Source: Paramacrobiotus metropolitanus
Taxonomy: Eukaryota > Tardigrada > Eutardigrada > Parachela > Macrobiotidae
Assembly: GCF_019649055.1 (NCBI RefSeq)
Contig: NW_026570345.1
Location: 62,001 to 126,000 of the forward strand
Direction of reading: 5' to 3'
Length of the DNA stretch: 64,000 nt
A model generated the notes under the pieces. That model did not search any database. It worked only from the letters and a program-made list of their open reading frames with translations, and was not told the origin of the DNA. Position 1 is the first letter of the stretch; every line of letters starts with the position of its first letter. Made by a program: the position numbers and the translations under genes. Below are positions 37,364-48,060 of the stretch, one piece after another.

Positions 37364-38787
37364 TCAGCTGCACATCTGGGCTGGCGAAAATTTCGCTTCC
37401 TCGGCCAAAGCAGTGACCGTAATCCAGGTATATCGCTCGTTATGGTCACGTTCCCGCTGCAGCGCCGCGTTCTGCTGCGTCAACTGGGTCTGCAGTGCAG
37501 CATTTTGCTGGATCAGCTGGTTCAGCAAGCCTTTCACTTCCCCCACGTCGGTGCCGATGGTGTCGACCTTCCCCTTCAGTTCCGTTATATCCGCTTGCAT
37601 AAGAGTGATGTCCCCCTTCATGATGTTCATCTCTCCACGCATCGCCGTGACGTCTTTCATAATCTGGTCAACCTTCTCTTCCATGGCGTTGTACGAGGTC
37701 TTGAGGCCCTGAACTGCTGTGTCAACATCCTCCAGCCGCTTATGGACCGCGATGATCTCGTTGTAGATCTTATCATTGATGACAATAACTTTGCCGAGTT
37801 CTTGGAAGAAAATCCGGAATGCCAGTGCGGTACGCTGCTCCAAAAAGTGCGCTATCAGGCGATGCTTCTCGATAAGGTGCTGGATTTCAGCCTTGTCGGT
37901 GGGCAGTGGGTTTGTGGTCAGATGCGCGGTCAACTGCTCTGCCAGAGCGTAGTACTGCTTGAGAGCTGCTCCGGTATCCCCTTCCAGGTGGAACAGCTGA
38001 TCCAGAAGAGAGCGCTCGTCCTGCGCCGGCACCAGTGCCTTCTGCAAACAATTGCAAAATCAGGACATACCGCTGTGCATTAACCAAACGGGTGTCTAAC
38101 GTACCACATATGTACAGTACTCTGTAGTCTGTACATAGTTAATTCGTTTTACATAGGTACTCGTATCTCTGTAATATCTTCGTAACAACAGGAACAGCAG
38201 AAGAACTAAATTTACTTTCCTTAACTATTTTTAGAAAAATCAAAGTTAGTACATACCATCGCACGTGCCATTTCGGCGTTTTGCTCGGCGTAAGTAGGCA
38301 TTCTTTGCCAATGCGACATTTGTGAATCCTGTTAACAAAACACCGAATGCATATCAGTACGTAAATCCATAGCAAATCTTCAAAACTGTTAGTATTTTCA
38401 CTGTAATCTATCATGCAAAAAATGCTTTTAAAGCGAATCCATCAACAACTTTTGGAACTCTGGTTCAAGTAAAAATGTAATGCCTCGATCGTTCGCGCAA
38501 AATCGTGCATAAATGATTTTCAGAATACTCTAGCAGGAAATTAAGTTGAAGGAAATCTGATACTCGCTACGTGCACTCAGGTACCGAAGCGAATTCGTAA
38601 TACGTGCATACTATACAGTTTTACATAAAGTTTTGTTTATGAAACATTTTTAACAAGATAAACAACAAAATTAACTTGACGTTTCTATTTCTACACTTCT
38701 GTATTTTGATCTGAGCTGAATCGTTTTCATTTTTCCGCATTAGCCGCTGATTTGCTCGGAAAAACGCGCGTTACTTACTTGGCGCAT
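37364..38787 (-). CDS. 252-residue coiled-coil protein, three exons, family unknown
   Basis: Exons 38787-38779 (MRQ), 38328-38257 (starting DSQMSHWQRMPTY) and 38041-37364 join in frame through GTAAGT/CAG and GTATGT/CAG borders and end with TGA. After a short N-terminus without a signal peptide, residues about 28-110 are predicted helical and charged (for example LIEKHRLIAHFLEQRTALAF), and about 110-235 form a long heptad-rich coiled coil: KSYNAMEEKVDQIM-like stretches, DITLMQADITELKGKVDTIG, then two QQNAALQ repeats. Exon 3 is also open on the opposite strand, a shadow explained by its composition. I do not recognise the family. The first exon and the DNA upstream of it recur at 56,200 and 63,478 in front of other, decayed genes, so it belongs to a local duplicated set. 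Confidence 0.7.
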
Positions 38788-41530
38788 GTTGGATATTTCC
38801 CAAAAACTGTTCTGTAAAAAGTAAATGTTTTGCATTAAATGTACTAGTTGCAGCCTCGAAGTTTCGGTTAATGAAACACGTTCTTGATGCTGCTGTTATT
38901 AAATTTTGCAGCCCTTTTCCACAAGAAAAGCAAAAGACAATAACTTGCATGCAAAGCAGAGCATGGACAGGATGAGCCATATACTGTATTTTTGCTATAT
39001 TTTTGAGATATCAAAATCATGGTGAAAATCTCAGCAAGTTAAGTTTTTAGCCAGTAAATCGCATCCGAAAATACAGTCATTTATAATTTAGGATACTGAC
39101 GAGCTATCATATACAAACGAAAATACAGCCAGGTTTTTCTTTTGCAAAGTGCGAGTATGCCTAAACAACTACATACACAAGGAAGCTCTGGTAATATTCA
39201 ACCAGACATGCGAAAATGCTCAGCGTCAGTCGCAGCCTCCCAGCGCATGCTGCGCAGCGATTTCCGATACCATCCCACCAAACAGCGATACCACCAAAAC
39301 TATACTCGTTCATGTCAGTTCGTAGCGGCGAAATAGTACTTAATTAATTACCGTAAGTCCGATAATTAAAAAATATTAGTGCTGTATTTAGCTCTGTGAT
39401 ACGGGAAATCACGTACATCGATAATCAGAATCTACCCTACGGTAGAGTAACTGCAGCATTACAGTAGTAGCATTTGCCGCAGAGGCGTAAACCGATTCCC
39501 AAGCATTCACTCAGCGTGAGAAAGCTGTTTCATACCAGTCACACTCACGACCAATTATCAGCATCTGCATATCTAAATCCCGAGCTTTAGAACGAAAACT
39601 TAACATAAGACCGAACGAAAAAAATAGCTTCGAATAGGTAACAATTATACGTCGCAATATTTGAAATGAGGTGTGCTCGCTACTACGAACTGAAGAAAAA
39701 TTAATTGATCGCAAAGATTACGAATGTAGAGCGCCACATCCCAACATAGGTGCAACTGTACGAGCACTCGCAATTAATTTATTCGTCATTACATACGGTT
39801 GCAAAGCAAAAAGACAGTCAAAGCGTCCACTTACGTGTTATGGAAAAAAACGGGAGAATTAAACGCTCAGCGAGCCACAGAATCTTCTCAACAATCTGCA
39901 AAACAAAAAAGCGGCGTGTTATAGAGATTAGCGAACGATCATGTGCACTGCACTTGTGCAGTTTACTGGCGAACGAAAAATGGTAATCACATTGTACTTC
40001 TACCGGGTAAATAAAATAAAATATTATATAAATAAATAAAAACGATAATTATGTAAATAAAACAATGATTAAGTATTTAAGTAACCGAGTAATTAATAAA
40101 TTAAATAAAGGCTACAGCGACTTTGCCATTCCTGGTTCCTGATTCCCACGGCTACTGGCTACTAACAAAAAAACAACAAAATCTGTGCAGGAACATTGCA
40201 TGGACGATACAAGTAGAAAGATTGCAGCTATCTTGATAAATAACAACGCGAAATTCCGGCAACTGTGGTAAACGTCAGCGTAACGATTAGCGTATGCTAA
40301 AATTAATAAAACAGGGGATTTTTCCGAATAAACTAACGACGGCTTTTGCAGTAATTTTCAAAATAAATTCACGAATCAAACAAGGTAGCATCACACTTCT
40401 CCCTTAAATAAATTTGCTGCTGACTGTTAATTAAGTACTCAGTGATTAATGCTACATGGTAAGTACAGAACATGACTGCGCCAGTACCGGAACGTAGTAC
40501 GATTAATGTGCTACGTATGTAGTACATATTGGGAAAATGAATGTACGTTAAAACTGCAGCAGTATTCCTGTACAGTAGTGCACATTTTTATTTACTTTTA
40601 AATTATTTCAATAGCGCGATAATAATATCGAGCTGTAATTACAGTTAAATTAGATTAGTTAATTAGATTAGTTAAATTAAAACTGCAAATAGATCCTAGT
40701 GGCTAGCGGCGATGCCATGATTTAAGTTGCGTTAACGCACGCGCCCGTATCGGCGCACGCGACGTGCGCAGAGCGAGCCCGCCGTTTCTCCCGGCCGATG
40801 ACGTCACTGCTACCGCAAGAACCCGCAAGGTACGGCTGCATCACCTCGCCGAAGTTCTTTGATTCTCCGGACAAACAACGAAAATTCTCGATAGCAAAAT
40901 AATGATATCTTATGTACTACGCTTCTAGAAAATTAATAAGACCTTTGTCCGGCTGTAGACACGATTCTCTAACGAAATCGACACACTCAAAAGCTGGCTC
41001 AGTAAATAAGAGAAAACACTCATATTTTGTCCAATAATTTGAATAATTCCTATTATTTTACAAGCTAGCGGCGCCGAGCAAGACAGAAAATGAGGCCATG
41101 AATTATCAAAACGATAGAAAGCATTACTACACTCTAAAAAAACGAAAATACCGAAAATTCCGCTGCCAACGTTCAAAAATGGAGAATAAATTACCAGTAT
41201 TACGCATAAATACCGTTTACGTTTCTCTGCAAATTTCGTAAAAAACTCTGCGACTGCTACCAGCTAGCTACTGCGGAAAACAGGTACTTATTCACAGAAA
41301 AAGCGAAACACTTACCAATGTCAACGGGGTACTCCGATGAACAGCGCAGGACTTTCGGGTCACAGAGTAGAGGAGCCTGGGAACATACAAGTGATTCAAC
41401 GCTGTTTACGATCCTGCAACCGCTCATTAATTTGCAAAGCAAATCAATGATTATTAGTGACTGGTATGAGTGGTATCAATATAATTTTATCATTTGTATT
41501 AATAGCATCCCTATTTAGTACTTACCTTGA
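38788..41530. repeat. Upstream flank shared with 56.2-57.2, 60.4-61.4 and 63.5-64.0 kb
   Basis: Landmarks in order: ACCGATTCCCAAGCATTCAC (39,490; also 56,590, and diverged at 60,470), GAGTAATTAATAAATTAAATAA (40,089; also 57,110), and an exon-like stretch near 41,318-41,400 (also 61,265-61,330). The minus strand of the last reads CDPKVLRCSSEYPVDI up to a GTAAGT donor. These stretches mark at least three diverged copies of the same upstream region. No complete gene is supported here. Confidence 0.55.
40730..40865. promoter_or_regulatory. CpG-dense island with a perfect CRE palindrome
   Basis: A GC- and CpG-rich block stands out in AT-rich surroundings: alternating CGCACGCG motifs, then CCGGCCGATGACGTCACTGC. 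TGACGTCA at 40,799-40,806 is the consensus cAMP-response/ATF site. It could be a promoter for the coiled-coil gene about 2 kb downstream on the minus strand or for the + frame at 41,570. This is inference from composition and one motif. Confidence 0.35.
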
Positions 41531-41569
41531 CGGCATCGGAAAAAACGTTATGTAAAAACGGGTAAGAAA

Positions 41570-42022
41570 TTGGGAAAAAGACAGGGTAATTTTGTAATCG
41601 TTAAAAATAGCAGGCAGGAAAATTGCTCAAGTGAGGAATGCAACAGAACAGACTGCCAGTTTCAACTCTCAACTCGAACCGTCGAGCGCATATTGCTTGC
41701 TGTACGGTCGTACCTGTTGCATGGGACAGTCGTACCGGACTACCTGTTGTACGAGCTAACCCCGCCCTGGTCCAGCGATCTCTCTGCCCGATTTTATAAA
41801 AACGCACAACGGGAACGACGGTTTGGTGTTTCGAATTCGGCAGCCGATGCGCGTTGGCAGTCAAAAATGCGCCAGCCCACCTCACTGCGTGTACGACGCC
41901 CAGTGCCAACAGTTCCGTGCCCAGATTTTCCTTCCCGTCGCGAATTCCTTCTCGCAGTTCTCGGAAATCAAGAATCACTCTGCGCAAATGCTGATACGCG
42001 ATTTATGAAACCAGACAAGTAA
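41570..42022 (+). CDS. 150-codon open frame, unrecognised, low confidence
   Basis: Met-initiated frame of 150 residues starting MGKRQGNFVIVKNSRQENCS, charged and Arg-rich in its second half. The opposite strand is also open for 128 residues over the same DNA, so at most one is real. No domain, signal peptide or splice-supported extension was seen. The region is GC-richer than its surroundings, which favours some coding history. Confidence 0.25.
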   Translation: MGKRQGNFVIVKNSRQENCSSEECNRTDCQFQLSTRTVERILLAVRSYLLHGTVVPDYLLYELTPPWSSDLSARFYKNAQRERRFGVSNSAADARWQSKMRQPTSLRVRRPVPTVPCPDFPSRREFLLAVLGNQESLCANADTRFMKPDK

Positions 42023-42267
42023 AACTGCGTGGTTGTCTGCGAAAGATGCTCGCTTCTACGAGCGCTCGCTAATTAAGGTCACCAATTAGTGTTAAATTGT
42101 TAATTACAGTAAGTAAAGCTGTAGTAGTTAGCGATCATATTTTGCGGCAACGAATTGTTTTTGGTTATCCATTATTATCGGTTTGTTTTGTCGCTAATTC
42201 CGTTTCTCACACAGAAATATTTACCAATGTGCCATCAGCCAGCACTGCCCAGCAGCCACAAAAAATG

Positions 42268-42319
42268 CGCTGGACAATTTCGGGCGAACGATGCGCTGGA
42301 CAATTTCGGGCGAACGCCT
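42268..42319 (+). repeat. Perfect 26-bp tandem duplication
   Basis: ATGCGCTGGACAATTTCGGG plus CGAACG occurs twice in direct succession. A single recent slippage or assembly duplication would explain it. Confidence 0.75.
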
Positions 42320-44869
42320 GGGCTCGGCTTTTGTGTTTCGACTGGCCATCAAAGGCTGCCGACATTCCACCTCGCATTCCATGGTACACAAAACGAAAAA
42401 AGTGAACTCTGTTCCAGCAGGCTGGAAATCTGAAAACCGTACACTCAACAATCAGCCTGAAACTGGATCCATCCTTTCGTAATGCCAGGCTGTGAGAAAT
42501 AAAATTAATTTTCTGATAAAGCTTGCATCGAAAATTATCAATCATTACATCGATTATTTTAAGTACTGTACGGATTCGTTTTTTTCAATCGCAGTACATA
42601 TAAATTTTATGTGAAATCAGACTATTTTAGTTTATACAAGTCCGCTGGAGATACCGTATTTACAGAATTGGATTATTAATCATATCCAAATTAACACTTG
42701 TAAAGATAGCGGTAGCGGAAGGGAACGGAACTTTTTTAAAGGTAGCGGAACTTTTAAACGTACGCATTTTGAAATATTCCTAATTTTGAAACAATATATT
42801 CATAATTCTGAAATAATATTCCTAATCGGTAGTCAACAACTTACTGTTAAAGTATGCATCAGCTTTAGTGCACGAATTACCAAATGATACAATTATACAG
42901 CCCGATGTATTGTACTGTACCTGTAAATGTAAATATTGTAGATATCGCTACGTATGTATATAAATCGTGTACTTATTAACAGCGGGCGCCGCACTCATGA
43001 CCAGATATGTACCGTTTTGAAACTATTCCAGAGCAAATCATAAAATACAAATCTAAAATCCCTACTACTTGTCTGTATTAGAAAGGACGACAAATTTTTC
43101 ATATTTCAGCTACCTCTAGTAATTATGTAAGAAAATTGCAAAGAAAACTAATTCCGGCTTTTGCCTAGACAGCGTACATACTCGTCTTTTTAAAACTAAC
43201 GAAGACTAGTTTCAATTTTATATAAACAATAAACAACAAACAACTTGTTAGAGTTATACTATCATGAGCGAGGAAATCGTACGTACAGCGAGTCAGTGCA
43301 GGCACATTAATTTTGCTGAAATGTGTACTTGGGTACCTCTCGTCTTAATCGCATAACTTTTGCGAAACAATATTCCAGTGTTCCTTATTCAGTATTCTTT
43401 GTTAATACAGCTTACGGATTATTTACCGGTTTTGTGTCGTTGCGTTTATACGTTGCAAAGGGTACGCGTAACACTGGCACTTGCACAGGCTCGCTGTATC
43501 CAGAGTAAATATTAATACGCAGCTGGAGCAACTCCGATCCACGTTATAATTGCAGACACCATCCGATGTCTTCTGCAGGACAAATATATACTCGTAGCAG
43601 AAAAAAGGGAAGCAAGCCGTTCCGTAACGTGCAATAATAATCGTGATCATTGTAATTTGTATCCATCTGTCAACAAGTTGAACAGAATAATTCGGTAATC
43701 CTTTCGAAAAGCCAAATTAAATAGCACTGCAAATTCAGGCAATCGTTTTAATAATAATTGAAATTCGAACAATCATGGGACGCAAGTGGAAGTATCATGG
43801 TACGAAAAAATAAAAAAGCGAAATAAAAAAGCCTGCAAGTCTGATCACCACTGCACAAGACAGAAGCTCACGTTTTCCGATTGAGCGCGACTGGCATGAA
43901 AACGGAAATTCTGCAGTACTTTTTTAAAATGCAGAATCTGATAAGGAAAGAACGCTTCGGCATGCACATTACACAGCAAAAGCAATTATAGCAGCATGTC
44001 TGTCTGGTGGATAGTGAATCAACCATAATTATCTGGTCATGTTGTTGATCTCCAGTGTTGATGTTTTCCGGCGTGTACATCTGGGATCGGCATGGTCGTT
44101 CATTGGCGCCGGCCGGTAAGCGAGTGCGCTTCGTCGAACTTTGTCCTTTCGGATATTGAGCGGTCAAGGGCACATGCGAAGCTATTTCATAATTCAGGAC
44201 CAGAAAGTTTCCACCGAAAACTCGCTGACCTTGAACTGTGAATCAGCCAGTCGCTCGAACATTGCGTCCTTCCGGGTTCAAGGGATGGGTAAATATAAAT
44301 TCATACAAACGGCTACGTATTTGGATAGTATAATTATATGTTTTCCAAGCATTGCTCCGTACATTTACTCGTTTATTACTGCAAGCAGCACACTGTACAT
44401 TTTACAAAGCGATGAAAATAATGTAATCTATGTACAGATAATACCTGCAATGTTTTAATCCATTTGCAAAGTATTTTTCTAGGAAACTTAACTCCCGGTG
44501 CAGAGACCGAGAGGCTGAAATTAAAATGCCGATTTGTTGCTTAAATTATGAAATTAATTACTCGCCTCGAGAACATTAATAATTCCGCCAGATGTCGTGG
44601 CTACGCCATCACTGCAACGTCAGCATGACGGTGTCGAAACAAAATGTGATGACGGCGTTCATAATTATTGGCGCCTGTTGCAGAGTAAATGCGTTCGCGC
44701 ACTTGAGCGTTGTGATCGGGAGGTTGGCAGGCTCCTTCCACCTGTCACCGTTCAAGCCACCTCGCCATGTCAGAATGCGGACGGCGATGGTCACTGAACG
44801 AGCCGCGAAGACGCACAGACCTTCAACACGCAAGGCAGGGGATCAGACTGTGAGGTAAAACTGATGTTG

Positions 44870-45550
44870 GATACTGTTACGTTAATGGCTATCTGGGCGA
44901 CCTAAGCGACTACCTGCACATCGCGAGGGAGCGCCTGGTCCACATCAATGCTCCCACTAATTGTCACAGAGATCACTAACAGTTTGGCCTAACCTCGAAG
45001 GTAAGCCATTGCTTCCTGTGATGAGCAGCGACCAATGCACTACTCCTTAAGTCTTCGAAATGGTCGACCTCCGCCATGACCTTTCACTCGGCACATGTAT
45101 CCACTATCCAGCGCGGCTCGTCAGTGTAAGTGTAAACGTCCATTCAGCTATCCGTGGACGTTTACACTTACACTGACGAGGAAACGGTCCGATACAACAA
45201 GCCGTCCGACATCGTCTTTTGACATTGCCTCATGTTGCGGAATTCAGGAGTCTCACACTGAAAACTTGTTTTGTCGATGTCTTGCGATCAAAAATCAAAA
45301 TTAATGAAGCACTTGAACGATCACGTTGCCGTTGTTCTCCTGGAATCTGTGTCCTTGACTGGGTAGTGGTGGGTCGTCTCCAAGTCCTGTGACATGCAGC
45401 GGCTCCAGAATCATGGTTTGGGTCTATTGTGTGGTGCCGATGTGTGCCCGAATACGCTGCGCCGGTTTAGGAAATGTCCAAATCATCGTGCCGATTTCTG
45501 TAGGAGTTACCAGCTCGGTACTATGTATTCTGGCTGAGCAGGAGCTGTTC
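44870..45550. repeat. Rearranged copy of the 52.85-53.42-kb segment
   Basis: 44,870-45,240 matches 52,850-53,170 in inverted orientation (shared GGTCATGGCGGAGGTCGACC, GACTACCTGCACAxCGCGAG, AATTGTCACAGAGATC), while 45,310-45,550 matches 53,195-53,400 in direct orientation (CCGTTGTTCTCCTGGAATCT). One half has therefore been flipped relative to the other. The perfect palindrome at 45,117-45,180 lies inside the flipped half. Confidence 0.65.
45117..45180. repeat. Perfect 26-bp inverted repeat with a 12-base loop
   Basis: Left arm 45,117-45,142 reads CTCGTCAGTGTAAGTGTAAA then CGTCCA; the right arm 45,155-45,180 is its exact reverse complement; the loop is TTCAGCTATCCG. The arms correspond to the FYTDD/VYTYTDEE coding-like segment also seen at about 52,890-52,910, once in each orientation. 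It would extrude as a cruciform or give a stable hairpin if transcribed. Confidence 0.9.
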
Positions 45551-45689
45551 AGAAATGACATCCTTCGCAAGTTGTCTCCGGTCAAAATGCATGCGGGAAT
45601 GGTGTCGCCGCGGCAGAGCCTTTGCACATCCGCTCACGACAGGACTACTACCGCTAACAGCGAACGCGCACATAACTATATGTGTACAA

Positions 45690-48060
45690 ATTCGAAAACC
45701 ATTCCAGGACAAATTCATATAAATCTATAATCACTTACCTCTATTTTCAGCAAATTTCTAATAATATTTTCAGTTTTGGTTAATTCAGAAGCAGTATGTA
45801 AAAACATGCAAAGAATACTAGTTGTGCTGCCAGCTTACGTATATTTCAAGAATAAGAAATTTAAAATAAATTTACATGAACTTGCTTTAATTTTTCAAAA
45901 ACGTGTCGAAGTGTTAATTACCTTATGCGCGAAAATCGTACGTAAGGCAGGTACAGTAATCAAACTGTAAGCTACAATTACTTACTGCTTCGTTAATTCT
46001 GATTTTTGATCATTGACAAAACAACATTTCAATATTCCTTGTTCCACTTTTGGGTATTCCTGATAATTAACACGATTTACGAGTTGTGTACATACCGAAT
46101 TTGTGCAGCTGCGTTTCCACGTTGTACAAGGTGAAATGGCAATGGTACGTGCGTACAGGCTCCTGAATCCAGATTTAGTACGGAGACAAGAATTAATATC
46201 CAGATAAAATGATATACATATACTCACTCGTACATTTGTGCAGGTAAATCCGCAAGATGGGGCTAACTGTCAGAGGCACTACCTTCAATCCTGCACTTCA
46301 TAATTCCAGAATTCGTCTGGCATTTTAGACATACCAAACAGTATGCAAATCGAAAGTAAGACATTTCCCATCCTCGTAATCACAACCATTATATCGGTCA
46401 CCAAGATGAGCAGGATAATTCGGTAACCCTTTCAAAAAAGCCAGAATTAGGGCAGTTGCATTAATAATCTGGGCAATCACGGGACGCGAGCGGAAGCACA
46501 TGAACTCGCAAATCTGCGGAATAAAAAGGCCTGCAATTCTGACGAACACTGCACAAGACAACAAAGTACAAGTTTTCCTGCTGAGCGAGCGTCATAAAAT
46601 TGATAAAAAGGGAAATTCTGCAGAATCTGGTAAAGAAAGGACGCTTTGGAATGCACTTACTAAGCCATAAATAACAGCATGTACGTCTGGTGAGCGGTGA
46701 ATCAGCCCTTCTCATCTAGTTATGCTCCAGTACTCATATTTCCGGCTTGTGCATCGGGAAGCAGCATATTCGTTCACTTCGACCGGACGGTACCAAGCGA
46801 GTACGCTTCGTCGAACTTTGCTCTTTTGGTTATTGCGTGGTCAAGGACACATGCGACGCTATATTTCACAATTCAAGATCAACAAGTTTCCGCCGGAAAC
46901 TCGCTGACCTTGAACCGTGAATCGGCCACTCGCTCGAACATTCCATCTTTCCAGATGTGTATAGAGCGCACGCAGGTGGCCAGTCTGGACTGATGGGTTG
47001 ACGTCCGCATTCTCGAGGGAATACTTGAGTTACTCTACCTGTATTTCATACAAAAATACTATGTTTCGCAAGCATATTTGTCTATTATTGCAAGCAGCAC
47101 ACTGTGCACATTGAAAACCGAAAAAACACAGTCTGCCACGTACTATTCTCAAAATATTAATATTTTTAATCTGTGCTATTTGTATTAGTACTATTTATAA
47201 AAGCCTATTTCTACATATTTTAACATATTTAATTTTGAAATACGGTATATTTATACACTGGAGGGCTATTCAACTCCCGCTGCGGTGACCAAGCGGCTTT
47301 AAAATGAAAATGTAATTTAAATGCCGAATTTTCTGCTTAAGTTTTACAATGAAATACATACTTCAATAACACTGATAATTCCGCCAGTCGCCGTGGTCAC
47401 GTCATCTGGGCAACGTCTGCAAGTGGGATGACGCCATCATGACGGCATCCATAGTTATTGGTGCTATGGTGTGAAGTAAATGCTCTCCCGCGCCGAAGCG
47501 GTGTGATCGGGAGGTTGGCAGGCGCGTCCGCGACCCTCCGATGACGGCGTTCGAGGTCCCTCCCGACGTCACGATGGGCACGGTGAGGGTCCTTGAGCAA
47601 ATCACAAAGCTGCGCAAGCATTTCACACCTTAACTACAAACATAAAAGCATCCGTATTGTGAACTGGAACTTCCGGAAGTGTTACTCACCCGGGAACTTC
47701 ACAGCTAGTAACGGAATGTTTGCCGTCTGCCTTTACGAGTAAGAGACGTCAACAAAGTAAAGATATCACGCGACAAGCCGACAGCGTAGTAAAGAGCAAA
47801 AATTTCAATACCATGATTTCCGGTTGCGGCGCCGCGATGTCCGCAACGTATGGACACCCTGTCGATATCGACTGCTCAAGGCATAGATGCCCGCCGCTTC
47901 CGGATTGCTTCCGACCACCACCGTCGCTGCCTACGCAGCCGGAGCCGTGAAGCACGCTTCCGGTTTCTAGCAGCAAATACCGGTGCAAGTAGTCGATTAA
48001 GCTCATTCCAACTGTAAAGATAATTATATCAGTTACGCAATCGTACTTACAAAAAACTAG
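45690..48060 (-). repeat. Tandem unit II of the ~2.4-2.7-kb array
   Basis: Minus-strand exon-like segments in transcriptional order: GSVLHGSGCVGSDGGGRKQS (about 47,960-47,820), the ANLPITPLRRGR stretch (47,621-47,397), RFTVQGQRVSGGNLLILNCE (about 46,935-46,870), and a clean 79-codon frame LSCAVFVRIAGLFIPQICEF through FLKGLPNYPAHLGDRYNGCD (46,564-46,325). The last is the best preserved member segment, hydrophobic with a Cys-containing end. Start and splice sites are not settled. Confidence 0.6.

Larger units (their letters stand above)
43010..45690 (-). repeat. Tandem unit I of the ~2.4-2.7-kb array
   Basis: First of three head-to-tail copies; a shared start is recognisable at CATTCCAGxxCAAATxATA (43,025; 45,700). 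Minus-strand segments resemble exons: LSCAVVIRLAGFFI (about 43,865), QFTVQGQRVFGGNFLVLNYE (about 44,180-44,250) continuing into a 101-codon frame ending at 43,868, and EGLCVFAARSVTIAVRIL...ANLPITTLK (44,833-44,609). Stops differ from unit to unit, so most copies look decayed. The protein family is unknown. Confidence 0.6.

Noticed and set aside
37265-38083. 272-codon + strand open frame over the coiled-coil gene
   Set aside because: The minus strand has matching splice borders, a shared first exon and heptads; the + frame is an antisense shadow rich in His, Leu and Val.
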